Both the position numbers and the translations under genes were made by a program. Under the pieces are notes generated by a model, which made no database searches, had not been told where the DNA came from, and was given only the letters and a program-made list of their open reading frames with translations. This document shows, in pieces, positions 56,562 through 64,000 of a stretch of 64,000 nt of DNA; within the stretch, counting starts at the first letter, position 1; the number at the start of each line of letters is the position of its first letter. This DNA comes from Mucilaginibacter sp. UR6-11 (GTDB lineage: Bacteria > Bacteroidota > Bacteroidia > Sphingobacteriales > Sphingobacteriaceae), in the NCBI RefSeq assembly GCF_020880695.1, contig NZ_JAJIWO010000001.1, forward strand, positions 868,001-932,000. Direction: 5' to 3'.

Positions 56562-58196
56562 ATGCTAAAAGGATTTTTTAACGTCCCTACTCCGCAAAAC
56601 GAGCCTGTATTAAATTACGGCCCGCACAGCCTGGAGCGGGCAGCGCTAAAAGCGGCTTTGGACGAGGCCCGCGCTTATAAGATTGATATACCCATGTACA
56701 TTGGCGACAAGCAGGTGCATACGGGCAAAAGGATGGAGATCCGTCCGCCACATGATCATAAACATTTACTGGCTAACTTTTTTGAAGGCGATAAAAGCAC
56801 TGTTGAGGAAGCTATCGCTGCGGCTTTGGCAGCAAAAACCGACTGGGAAAACATGCCCTGGGAGCAACGTGCCGCTATCTTCCTGAAAGCCGCCGACCTG
56901 TTTGCCGGACCATACCGCGCCAAAATAAACGCGGCAACGATGCTGGGCCAATCGAAGAACGCTTACCAGGCCGAGATCGATGCTGCCTGCGAGCTGATAG
57001 ACTTTCTGCGTTTTAACGTGCATTACATGACCGAGATCTACGCACAGCAACCCCCTATATCACCCAAAGGGATTTGGAACCGTGTGGAGCAACGCCCGCT
57101 TGAAGGTTTTGTATTCGCGCTTACGCCATTTAACTTTACAGCCATTGCGGGCAATTTGCCGGCATCGGCAGCCATGATGGGCAATGTTGTGGTTTGGAAA
57201 CCGGCCTATCCGCAGATCTACGCCGCCAACGTATTGATGCAGGTATTCCTGGAGGCAGGATTGCCGCCGGGTGTTATCAACCTCATTTATGTTGACGGCC
57301 CGGTTGCCGGCGACGTAATATTTAACCATCCTGATTTTGCAGGCATCCACTTTACCGGGTCGACCGCCGTATTCCAGAACATCTGGCAAACCATTGGTAC
57401 CAATATCCATAAATACAAAACCTACCCGCGCATAGTTGGCGAAACCGGCGGTAAAGACTTTGTGCTTGCCCACCCAAGCGCCAACGCCGATGTGGTTAGC
57501 ACTGCATTGATCCGCGGTGCATTTGAGTACCAGGGACAAAAATGTTCGGCGGCGTCAAGGGCCTATATCCCGGCCTCCTTATGGCCGGCGGTTGAAGCAA
57601 ACATGAAACGCGACCTGGCTACTATCAAAATGGGGCCGACCGAAGATTTTGAAAACTTTGTAAACGCGGTGATTACCGAAGTATCTTTTGACAAGCTGGC
57701 TAAATACATTGATGCCGCTAAAGCGGATAAAGATGTTGAAGTAATTGCGGGCGGTAACTATGATAAGAGCCAGGGCTGGTTTATTGAGCCAACCGTACTT
57801 AAAGTAACCGACCCCTACTACGTAACCATGTGTACAGAGCTGTTTGGCCCGGTACTAACCATTTACGTTTATGAGGACGCCCAATTTGACGAGGTACTGG
57901 AGATTGTGGATAAAACGTCTATCTATGCCCTAACCGGCAGCATCATAGCGCAGGACCGTTATGCTATTGCCAAAGCTACCCATGCTTTGCGCAACGCCGC
58001 AGGTAACTTCTATATCAATGATAAACCAACCGGGGCAGTTGTCGGTCAGCAGCCGTTTGGCGGCGCCCGCGGATCAGGCACCAACGATAAGGCCGGGTCA
58101 ATGATCAACCTGTTACGCTGGGTATCACCAAGAACGATCAAGGAAACCTTTGATCCGCCGAAGGATTACCGGTACCCGTTTTTGCAGAAGGATTAA
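56562..58196 (+). CDS. pruA: L-glutamate gamma-semialdehyde dehydrogenase
   Basis: 544 aa. Oxidises L-glutamate-gamma-semialdehyde (from proline) to glutamate with NAD+, the second step of proline catabolism. Catalytic Cys328 in YQGQKCSAASRAYIP, general base Glu in RIVGETGGKDFVLAH, FTGSTAVFQNIW and FGGARGSGTNDKAG. It is the stand-alone type without a proline dehydrogenase domain; putA/prodh is not in the window. Single gene ended by a strong terminator. Confidence 0.95.
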   Translation: MLKGFFNVPTPQNEPVLNYGPHSLERAALKAALDEARAYKIDIPMYIGDKQVHTGKRMEIRPPHDHKHLLANFFEGDKSTVEEAIAAALAAKTDWENMPWEQRAAIFLKAADLFAGPYRAKINAATMLGQSKNAYQAEIDAACELIDFLRFNVHYMTEIYAQQPPISPKGIWNRVEQRPLEGFVFALTPFNFTAIAGNLPASAAMMGNVVVWKPAYPQIYAANVLMQVFLEAGLPPGVINLIYVDGPVAGDVIFNHPDFAGIHFTGSTAVFQNIWQTIGTNIHKYKTYPRIVGETGGKDFVLAHPSANADVVSTALIRGAFEYQGQKCSAASRAYIPASLWPAVEANMKRDLATIKMGPTEDFENFVNAVITEVSFDKLAKYIDAAKADKDVEVIAGGNYDKSQGWFIEPTVLKVTDPYYVTMCTELFGPVLTIYVYEDAQFDEVLEIVDKTSIYALTGSIIAQDRYAIAKATHALRNAAGNFYINDKPTGAVVGQQPFGGARGSGTNDKAGSMINLLRWVSPRTIKETFDPPKDYRYPFLQKD

Positions 58197-58234
58197 CCCT
58201 TTCCGCCCCTAAAGGGGAAACTGAGGAATATAAA

Positions 58235-58265
58235 GAAAGCCCGGCTTTAATAGAGCCGGGCTTTC
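58235..58265. terminator. Bidirectional terminator between pruA and the carbonic anhydrase gene
   Basis: GAAAGCCCGGCT and AGCCGGGCTTTC form a perfect stem around TTAATAG, with an A-rich left side and TTATTT on the right. It serves two convergent genes. Confidence 0.88.
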
Positions 58266-58299
58266 TTATTTAGTGGTTTGACCGGCGGATCGTTCCCCA

Positions 58300-58971
58300 T
58301 TAGGGTGTCGGGGGAGTAAACCTAAACACATCATCCATATTCTCATTATTCTGCGTGCTTACCTTCATATCGGTGATGATACCGGTTTTGATACTGTAAA
58401 CCCAACCATGTACAGACAGCGGCTGGCCCTTGGCCCAGGCATTTTGTACAATGGATGTTTTGCAAAGGTTGTAAACATTCTCAACCACGTTTAGCTCAAC
58501 CAGGCGGTCTACGCGTTTTTGCTCGTCTTCAATAGCTATCAGTTCATCGGCGTGGATTCGGTAAACATCCTTAATGTGGCGCAGCCAGTTATCAATCAGG
58601 CCGAACTCTTTATTGCTCATGGCAGCGATTACACCACCGCAGCCATAGTGGCCGGTTACAATAACGTGTTTTACCTGCAATACGTTAACCGCGTAGTCAA
58701 GCACCGATAGCATATTCATATCTGTATGGATAACCATGTTGGCTATGTTACGGTGTACAAAGATCTCGCCGGGGGCGGTGTTGGTGATCTGGTTGGCCGG
58801 TACGCGGCTATCGGCGCAGCCTATCCATAAAACCGGCGGGTTTTGTCCGTTTGCCAGTTTCTCAAAGTACTCCGGATCAAGCGCCAGCGATTTCTCGATA
58901 AATTTTTTGTTGCCCTGCAAAAGGGTTTCGTAAGTAATGTGGTTGGTGTCGTGTATAGGTTTTGCGCACAT
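58300..58971 (-). CDS. Beta-carbonic anhydrase
   Basis: 223 aa. Interconverts CO2 and bicarbonate. Zinc ligands and partners: Cys52, Asp54, Arg56 in GCADSRVPANQ, and His108/Cys111 in TGHYGCGG. VHRNIANMVIHTDMNMLSVLDYAVNVL and FGLIDNWLRHIKDVYRIHADEL are typical of the family. Close paralogue of the gene at 59846-60568, with long identical segments. Cytoplasmic. It follows the DUF1275 gene in the same orientation. Confidence 0.95.
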   Translation of the reverse strand: MCAKPIHDTNHITYETLLQGNKKFIEKSLALDPEYFEKLANGQNPPVLWIGCADSRVPANQITNTAPGEIFVHRNIANMVIHTDMNMLSVLDYAVNVLQVKHVIVTGHYGCGGVIAAMSNKEFGLIDNWLRHIKDVYRIHADELIAIEDEQKRVDRLVELNVVENVYNLCKTSIVQNAWAKGQPLSVHGWVYSIKTGIITDMKVSTQNNENMDDVFRFTPPTP

Positions 58972-58995
58972 GGCAATGTTGTTTTTTGGTTGATG

Positions 58996-59733
58996 TTAGT
59001 TTTTGCTTCGGTTAAACCGGCGTGTTACTTTATGTAGCGCCAATTCCGAAACATCAAAGTATAGTATGGTCAGCAATATAAACGGTATGCAGTAAAACAC
59101 GGCAAACTCGTACAAATTAAAGAAGTATCCGCCAATAATACCACCTAAAAGATAAAATCCCAACACCGTAAACCTGATATAAATCTTATCGCGCACAGTC
59201 TCAGTCTTTTCAGCGTTCGGGTGTAGCCATTCGGCTACCTCCCCACCGAGGTCTGTAAACAGGCCCGTTAAATGTGATGATTTGATTAATCCGCCGGAGA
59301 TGATGGATACCAGGCTATTTTGCAATCCCATGGAAAATAAGATAGCGGCTATTACAATCTCGCGTTCGGTCTGGGTTTCGCGATAAAAGTTATGGCCGTA
59401 TACCGCCACAAATAACAATATGATAATCTCAATAATCACCGGGATGGAATGTGCGCGGTAGTAGCTCTTATCGGCTAACGACCGCACAATAAAACTCGAC
59501 AAAAACGCCCCCGCAAAAAACATGAACAGCCAAAGCAGGAAGACGAGTATCTCGCCAAAGTTTTGTTCAACAATGTGTTTGGATAAGTTGGCTACGTGGC
59601 CGGTAATGTTTGATGTAAAAGCCAGGAAAGCCACCAGCCCCACCACGTTGGTCATACCCGACACCAGTGCCGTTGATGATGCAAGCATCAGGTTTTCTTT
59701 AAGTGTACGGTCGCTTTTCGATTGTCTCAGCAT
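58996..59733 (-). CDS. DUF1275 (YoaK) family membrane protein
   Basis: 245 aa, about six membrane spans. Family segments: STALVSGMTNVVGLVAFLAFTSNITGHVANL, AILFSMGLQNSLVSIISGGLIKSSHLTGLFTDLG, and LGFYLLGGIIGGYFFNL. DUF1275/YoaK proteins are inner-membrane and uncharacterised. Here it lies between two carbonic anhydrase genes, separated from the upstream one by a terminator. A role in inorganic carbon or pH handling is an inference from the neighbourhood. Confidence 0.9.
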   Translation of the reverse strand: MLRQSKSDRTLKENLMLASSTALVSGMTNVVGLVAFLAFTSNITGHVANLSKHIVEQNFGEILVFLLWLFMFFAGAFLSSFIVRSLADKSYYRAHSIPVIIEIIILLFVAVYGHNFYRETQTEREIVIAAILFSMGLQNSLVSIISGGLIKSSHLTGLFTDLGGEVAEWLHPNAEKTETVRDKIYIRFTVLGFYLLGGIIGGYFFNLYEFAVFYCIPFILLTILYFDVSELALHKVTRRFNRSKN

Positions 59734-59789
59734 AAAATACCTGTTGTGATACGGTTAAATATATAACTATTAAACCATTTGCCGGGCAC

Positions 59790-59822
59790 AAAAAAATCCC
59801 GGCCTGCAATTGCAGCACCGGG
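59790..59822 (-). terminator. Terminator of the second carbonic anhydrase gene
   Basis: CCCGG...CTGCA/TGCAG...CCGGG (59798-59822) forms a long stem with two internal mismatches; the minus-strand end runs into seven T residues (A run at 59790-59796). Confidence 0.85.
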
Positions 59823-59845
59823 ACCACTTCACACCAAAAAAAATC

Positions 59846-60568
59846 TTATGCGTGGGCGGCTACTGCTTCCGCTTCCAACTCATATACATAACCTAAGTTT
59901 TGCGAATCATTATTTGTCACTTTCAGGTCTTTAACCAGGCCGGTGTTAATATCCACCACCCAGCCGTGTACCTGCAGGTCCTCGCGCTCTTTCCATGCGT
60001 TTTGAATGATGGTTGTTTTGCACAGATTATAAGCCTGCTCAATTACATTCAGTTCAACCAACCGGTTAATTTTGGCATCCTTATCTGTAATACGGTCAAG
60101 CTCATGGGCGTGCAGGCGGTATACGTCTTTAATATGGCGCAGCCAGTTATCAATCAGCCCGAACTGTTTGTGGGTTAACGCGGCCGCCACCCCGCCGCAG
60201 CCGTAATGGCCGGCAACAATCACATGTTTAACTTTTAATACGTTAACGGCATAATCCAGCACGCTCAGCATGTTCATATCAGAGTGAACACATACATTGG
60301 CAATGTTGCGGTGCACAAATACTTCGCCCGGTTTGGTGCCGGTAACCTGGTTGGCGGGTACGCGGCTGTCAGAGCAGCCTATCCACAGCACCTCGGGGCT
60401 TTGGCCTTTTGATAACTTTTTAAAGTAATCGGGGTCGCCTTTTAATTGTTCAGCCACCCACTGACGGTTGCCGGACAATAAAGAGTTGTAGCTTTCTTTT
60501 TGCGCCAATTTTATACTTCCGTTTTTTACGGCCGTTGTTATTTCTGTTTTATTATTATCGGTTTTCAT
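59846..60568 (-). CDS. Beta-carbonic anhydrase, next to SulP transporter
   Basis: 240 aa. Active-site residues Cys65 and Asp67 in GCSDSRVPANQ, His121 and Cys124 in AGHYGCGG. An additional N-terminal stretch of about 15 residues sets it apart from its paralogue at 58300-58971. It begins 9 bases after the SulP stop, so both are in one operon. This is the well-known transporter-anhydrase pairing used for bicarbonate supply. Confidence 0.95.
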   Translation of the reverse strand: MKTDNNKTEITTAVKNGSIKLAQKESYNSLLSGNRQWVAEQLKGDPDYFKKLSKGQSPEVLWIGCSDSRVPANQVTGTKPGEVFVHRNIANVCVHSDMNMLSVLDYAVNVLKVKHVIVAGHYGCGGVAAALTHKQFGLIDNWLRHIKDVYRLHAHELDRITDKDAKINRLVELNVIEQAYNLCKTTIIQNAWKEREDLQVHGWVVDINTGLVKDLKVTNNDSQNLGYVYELEAEAVAAHA

Positions 60569-60577
60569 GACTTTTTC

Positions 60578-62182
60578 TTAGTTAGGGTGATAAATTAATT
60601 CTTTGAGTTTAGGCACATCGTAGCGGTCTTTTATGGCAACCAGCTGTACGTCGATACCTTTGGTATGGGCATTCTTATTAAAGTTGTTGATGATCTCCAG
60701 CACATCCGGATCAATAAACCTTGAATTAGTGCCATTAATTACTACTCTGGTATTTTTAGGCAGCGTTGTTAAGGTAATTTGTATGGCTGCCTTATTTAAA
60801 AACGACACTTCTTCGGCAAGCATTATGGTGATGATTTTATGATCGGCACTATCCTTAATATGATAGAAAAACGGGTTACGCATGTTGGTGCGCAGGATGT
60901 AAAACACCCCTACCAGCATCCCGATGCCTACCCCGATCAGCAGATCAGTTAATACTACCGCCAGTATGGTTACCACAAAAGGTATAAATTGCGATAGCCC
61001 CTGGTGCCACATGTGTTTGAACAAGGTTATCCGTGCCAGCTTATAACCTGTCACCAATAATATGGCTGCCAAGCACGATAACGGGATATAGTTAATAGCC
61101 GCCGGAATAAACAACAGCGACAATAACAGCAATACACCATGGATGATCGCGCTCATTTTGGTACGCGCCCCGGCATTAACATTTGCCGATGAACGTACAA
61201 TCACCGCTGTCATAGGTAACCCGCCCAGTAAACCGCTTATAATGTTACCGGCGCCCTGCGCCACCAGTTCGCGGTTGGTTGGCGAGATCCGTTTGATAGG
61301 GTCCAGCTTGTCGACGGCCTCAAGGCTAAGTAGTGTTTCCAAACTTGCAACTATGGCTATAGTAGCGGCAGTTATCCAAACATCCTTATTACCTATAGCC
61401 GAGAAGTTGGGCGATTTAAACAGGCCGAAAAATTCAACAGCGTTCTGTACTATCGGGATATGTACAAATTGCTTATCCCTTAGTGCAATAGCAGTTCCGT
61501 TAAATAGTAAGCTTAGTATCACACCGGCTAATACCACCAGTAACGGTGCGGGTACCACAGCCAGTTTTTTAAACCTGGGCCAGTATATCAGCAATAAAAT
61601 TGATACCGCGGCAATTATTGTTGTACCATAATTGATCTTTGACAACGCCCTCAATATCCCCGAGAAAGTATTGTTTTGATCTGCCTGCCTGAAGGCTTCG
61701 TCACCTTCAAAATCGGCGTCATAACCAACCGCGTGCGGGAATTGCTTCATGATCAGGATGATACCTATTGCGGCCAGCATCCCCTCAATTACTGCGGATG
61801 GGAAATAGTTGCCAATGGTACCGGCTTTAATTATACCCAGGGTTATCTGGATGACGCCGGCTAATAACACGGCCAGTAAAAAGGTCTCGAACGAGCCTAA
61901 ACCGTTAATGGCGTTGAGCACAATTACGGTTAAACCGGCAGCCGGACCGGCCACACTAAGCTGCGATCCGCTTAACGCGCCAACCACTATGCCGCCAATA
62001 ATGCCGGTTAAAATGCCCGAGAATAATGGCGCGCCTGATGCCAGCGCGATGCCCAGGCATAACGGCAGCGCCACTAAAAAAACAACAATACTTGAAGGGA
62101 TATCTTTTTTAAGATTTTTTGGCAAAAAATATTTTTTGAGATTAAGACTGCCCATAGCGGTCCCATCTTGCTTAAATTGCAT
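60578..62182 (-). CDS. SulP family anion (bicarbonate/sulfate) transporter
   Basis: 534 aa. Membrane domain with 12-14 spans (SSIVVFLVALPLCLGIALASGAPLFSGILTGIIGG, SVAGPAAGLTVIVL, LEAVDKLDPIKRISPTNRELVAQGAGNIISGLLGGLPMTAVIVRSSANVNAGARTK) and a C-terminal STAS domain (about 440-530, LPKNTRVVINGTNSRFIDPDVLEII). SulP proteins carry sulfate or bicarbonate; adjacency to carbonic anhydrase favours bicarbonate. Ion not proven from sequence. Confidence 0.92.
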   Translation of the reverse strand: MQFKQDGTAMGSLNLKKYFLPKNLKKDIPSSIVVFLVALPLCLGIALASGAPLFSGILTGIIGGIVVGALSGSQLSVAGPAAGLTVIVLNAINGLGSFETFLLAVLLAGVIQITLGIIKAGTIGNYFPSAVIEGMLAAIGIILIMKQFPHAVGYDADFEGDEAFRQADQNNTFSGILRALSKINYGTTIIAAVSILLLIYWPRFKKLAVVPAPLLVVLAGVILSLLFNGTAIALRDKQFVHIPIVQNAVEFFGLFKSPNFSAIGNKDVWITAATIAIVASLETLLSLEAVDKLDPIKRISPTNRELVAQGAGNIISGLLGGLPMTAVIVRSSANVNAGARTKMSAIIHGVLLLLSLLFIPAAINYIPLSCLAAILLVTGYKLARITLFKHMWHQGLSQFIPFVVTILAVVLTDLLIGVGIGMLVGVFYILRTNMRNPFFYHIKDSADHKIITIMLAEEVSFLNKAAIQITLTTLPKNTRVVINGTNSRFIDPDVLEIINNFNKNAHTKGIDVQLVAIKDRYDVPKLKELIYHPN

Positions 62183-62252
62183 ATAGAATGAGTTTGAATT
62201 GAAAAATTTAAATGAATAGCAGTCAACCCCGGATCAGGCCCGGGTTATTCAT

Positions 62253-62582
62253 TTAAACGTTGGGAGGCGGCGTGGGTACTACCGGATGGTAAAGCTGCAC
62301 CAGCAAAGAATGCTCCAGGTTGTGCAGGTAATTTGTTTCCAGCAAATACGGATCGTAGTGGAAGAAAGTCAACAGGTGTTCGTCAAAACTCTTCTTCTCC
62401 TTGATGGCATCCTTTTCAGGATTTTCTTTTTCACCTTTGGTTTCCTGCTCCAGTTGCATAATAACTGCGCGGGCGGTGTTACAATCTAAAAACGAAAATA
62501 AAGGTACCAGCGATATAGACATCTTCACTACGAAGACGGCCATAAATAGGATACCGGTGAATTTTCTGCCCTTAGCGTTCAT
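62253..62582 (-). CDS. Small hypothetical protein upstream of SulP
   Basis: 109 aa. One hydrophobic segment near the front (residues about 8-31, FTGILFMAVFVVKMSISLVPLF), then an acidic-basic middle (EQETKGEKENPEKDAIKEKKSFDEH) and an aromatic end with YHPVVPTPPPNV. Bacteroidota SulP or porin neighbourhoods carry such small proteins, without known function. It is in line with SulP, 70 bases apart; the gap contains a weak GC hairpin (about 62225-62246). Confidence 0.6.
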   Translation of the reverse strand: MNAKGRKFTGILFMAVFVVKMSISLVPLFSFLDCNTARAVIMQLEQETKGEKENPEKDAIKEKKSFDEHLLTFFHYDPYLLETNYLHNLEHSLLVQLYHPVVPTPPPNV

Positions 62583-62686
62583 TAATGGCGAATATACAAA
62601 TCTTATCGCTTGCGTTACAACTTTAGTAAGCCGACTTTGTTCAATTTAATTGCTAATTTTATAATCTTACACTATAATTACTATTG

Positions 62687-64000
62687 TGGATACCAAAATA
62701 AACCAACTAAAAGACAAGCGTGAACAAGCCCTCGCCGGTGGCGGCCAGGCCCGTATTGAAAGTCAGCATAAAAAAGGAAAATTAACCGCGCGCGAGCGTT
62801 TACACTTTTTAATGGACGAGGGGTCCTTCCAGGAAATAGGTATGCTGGTTACCCACCGGTCTACCGATTTTGGGATGGAGGCTGAAAAATATCCCGGCGA
62901 TGGCGTGGTTACCGGCTATGGCACCGTTAACGGGCGTTTGATCTATGTATACTCGCAGGACTTTACCGTTTTCGGCGGCTCGCTGTCTGAAACCCATGCC
63001 GAAAAGATCTGCAGGATTATGGAACTTGCTATAAAGAACGGGGCCCCGGTTGTCGGGCTCAATGATTCGGGCGGTGCCCGTATCCAGGAAGGCGTGGTAT
63101 CCTTAGGCGGCTATGCCGATATATTTTACCATAATACCATGGCATCGGGCGTGGTGCCGCAGATCTCGGCTATTATGGGGCCGTGCGCAGGTGGCGCCGT
63201 TTATTCGCCAGCTATTACCGATTTTATTTTGATGGTTGAGCATACTTCCTACATGTTTGTAACCGGCCCCAACGTAGTAAAAACGGTAACGCATGAAATT
63301 GTGACCTCCGAGGAACTGGGCGGCGCACATACCCATGCCACTAAATCAGGCGTCACCCATTTTGCCTGCGTTAATGAGATCGAAGCTATTCAGCATATTA
63401 AAAAACTGCTAAGCTATATGCCGCAGAATTGCGAGGACGAGGCGCCGGCGCTGGCTTACGAGCCCACAAACGAACTACGACCCGAACTAAATGACATCTT
63501 ACCCGAAGCGGCTTTGCAGCCTTATGATGTTCGCGAAGTGATCACCCATATCATTGATGACGACTCGTTTTTAGAGGTCCATAAAGATTTTGCCGAAAAC
63601 ATTGTGGTAGGCTTTGCCCGGCTGGCAGGCCGCAGCATTGGTATTGTTGCTAACCAACCCGGCTTTTTAGCGGGTGTGTTAGATAGACATGCCTCAACCA
63701 AAGCGGCACGCTTTGTACGCTTCTGCGATAGCTTTAACATCCCGCTATTGGTGCTGGAAGATGTCCCGGGCTTTTTACCGGGGACGGACCAGGAGTGGAA
63801 CGCCATTATCACCAATGGCGCCAAGCTATTGTATGCCTTTTGTGAAGCAACAGTTCCGCGGATCACGGTTATTACCCGTAAGGCCTATGGCGGCGCTTAT
63901 GATGTAATGAACTCCAAACACATCGGTGCCGATATGAACTTTGCCTGGCCGTCGGCCGAGATTGCGGTTATGGGCGCCAAAGGCGCTGCCGAGATCATTT
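62687..64000 (+). CDS. Acyl-CoA carboxylase beta subunit, truncated by window end
   Basis: 438 residues visible from a GTG start at 62687 ([16 protein letters not shown]); no ATG lies upstream in frame, so ATG-only gene calling would miss the front. The protein is the carboxyltransferase part of a propionyl/methylmalonyl-CoA carboxylase type enzyme: [111 protein letters not shown] and [21 protein letters not shown]. It ends in the window at about 85% of the usual 515 aa. Divergent from the small SulP-upstream gene. Confidence 0.93.

Overview
The window looks like a chromosomal segment from a Bacteroidota bacterium, most probably family Sphingobacteriaceae (Mucilaginibacter/Pedobacter type). 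The evidence is the Bacteroidota-typical families (DUF4488-like, DUF4369/TlpA-like, OMP_b-brl_3 barrel, YXWQ-type secreted protein, Hc1-like mini-histone, GYF_2-RDD fusion, FtsL/FtsZ variants), few strong Shine-Dalgarno sites, one clear TAnnTTTG -7 box, and intergenic spaces full of small palindromic repeats. No rRNA, tRNA, CRISPR array, transposase or prophage gene was found.

Layout. 0-6.8 kb: tail of a DUF4488-like protein, a TlpA-like thioredoxin protein with a CxxS site, a hypothetical, a RepA-like AAA ATPase next to an 8 x 10-bp repeat array, a Tat-exported sugar-isomerase-like protein convergent with a GH43 hydrolase, and a GYF_2-RDD membrane protein. 6.9-9.6 kb: a cobalamin riboswitch in front of metE. 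9.6-14.4 kb: a duplicated palindrome cluster, two small genes, then nrdA and nrdB separated by an inverted repeat. 14.8-22.9 kb: msrB, sucD, ligA, a small secreted protein, dctA, dapA and an Hc1-like histone, with a cluster of GTCCGTCCGC motifs. 23.2-24.5 kb: an alpha-oxoamine synthase.

24.6-40.9 kb is a nearly complete division/cell-wall (dcw) cluster on the minus strand: mraZ-rsmH-ftsL-ftsI-murE-mraY-murD-[four-helix-bundle ORF]-ftsW-murG-murC-ftsQ-ftsA-ftsZ. murF and ddl are absent from it. An MraZ-box-like set of direct repeats lies in front of mraZ, a strong terminator follows ftsZ, and a foreign-looking S23/Avd-like ORF with inverted flanks sits between murD and ftsW. MurE carries the DNPRxEDP signature expected for meso-diaminopimelate, which fits dapA in the same window.

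41-58 kb is mixed housekeeping and envelope content: a secreted hypothetical, a UbiD-family decarboxylase, two tandem M16 peptidase homologues that both lack the HxxEH zinc site, a TauE/SafE-DUF1634 pair, an outer-membrane barrel protein, an alpha/beta hydrolase, a DinB-like protein, a DUF885 lipoprotein, DUF5996, purU, a small membrane protein, a second copy of the 8 x 10-bp array, and pruA. 58.3-62.6 kb is a minus-strand group with SulP transporter, two paralogous beta-carbonic anhydrases and a DUF1275 membrane protein, suggesting bicarbonate handling. The window ends inside an acyl-CoA carboxylase beta-subunit gene that begins with GTG.

I see no obvious defence island or biosynthetic cluster. 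The most unusual items are the two matched 10-bp-period arrays, the four-helix ORF with inverted flanks inside the dcw cluster, the doubly degenerate M16 pair, the palindrome families, and a repeat-derived G-rich N-terminus on murD.
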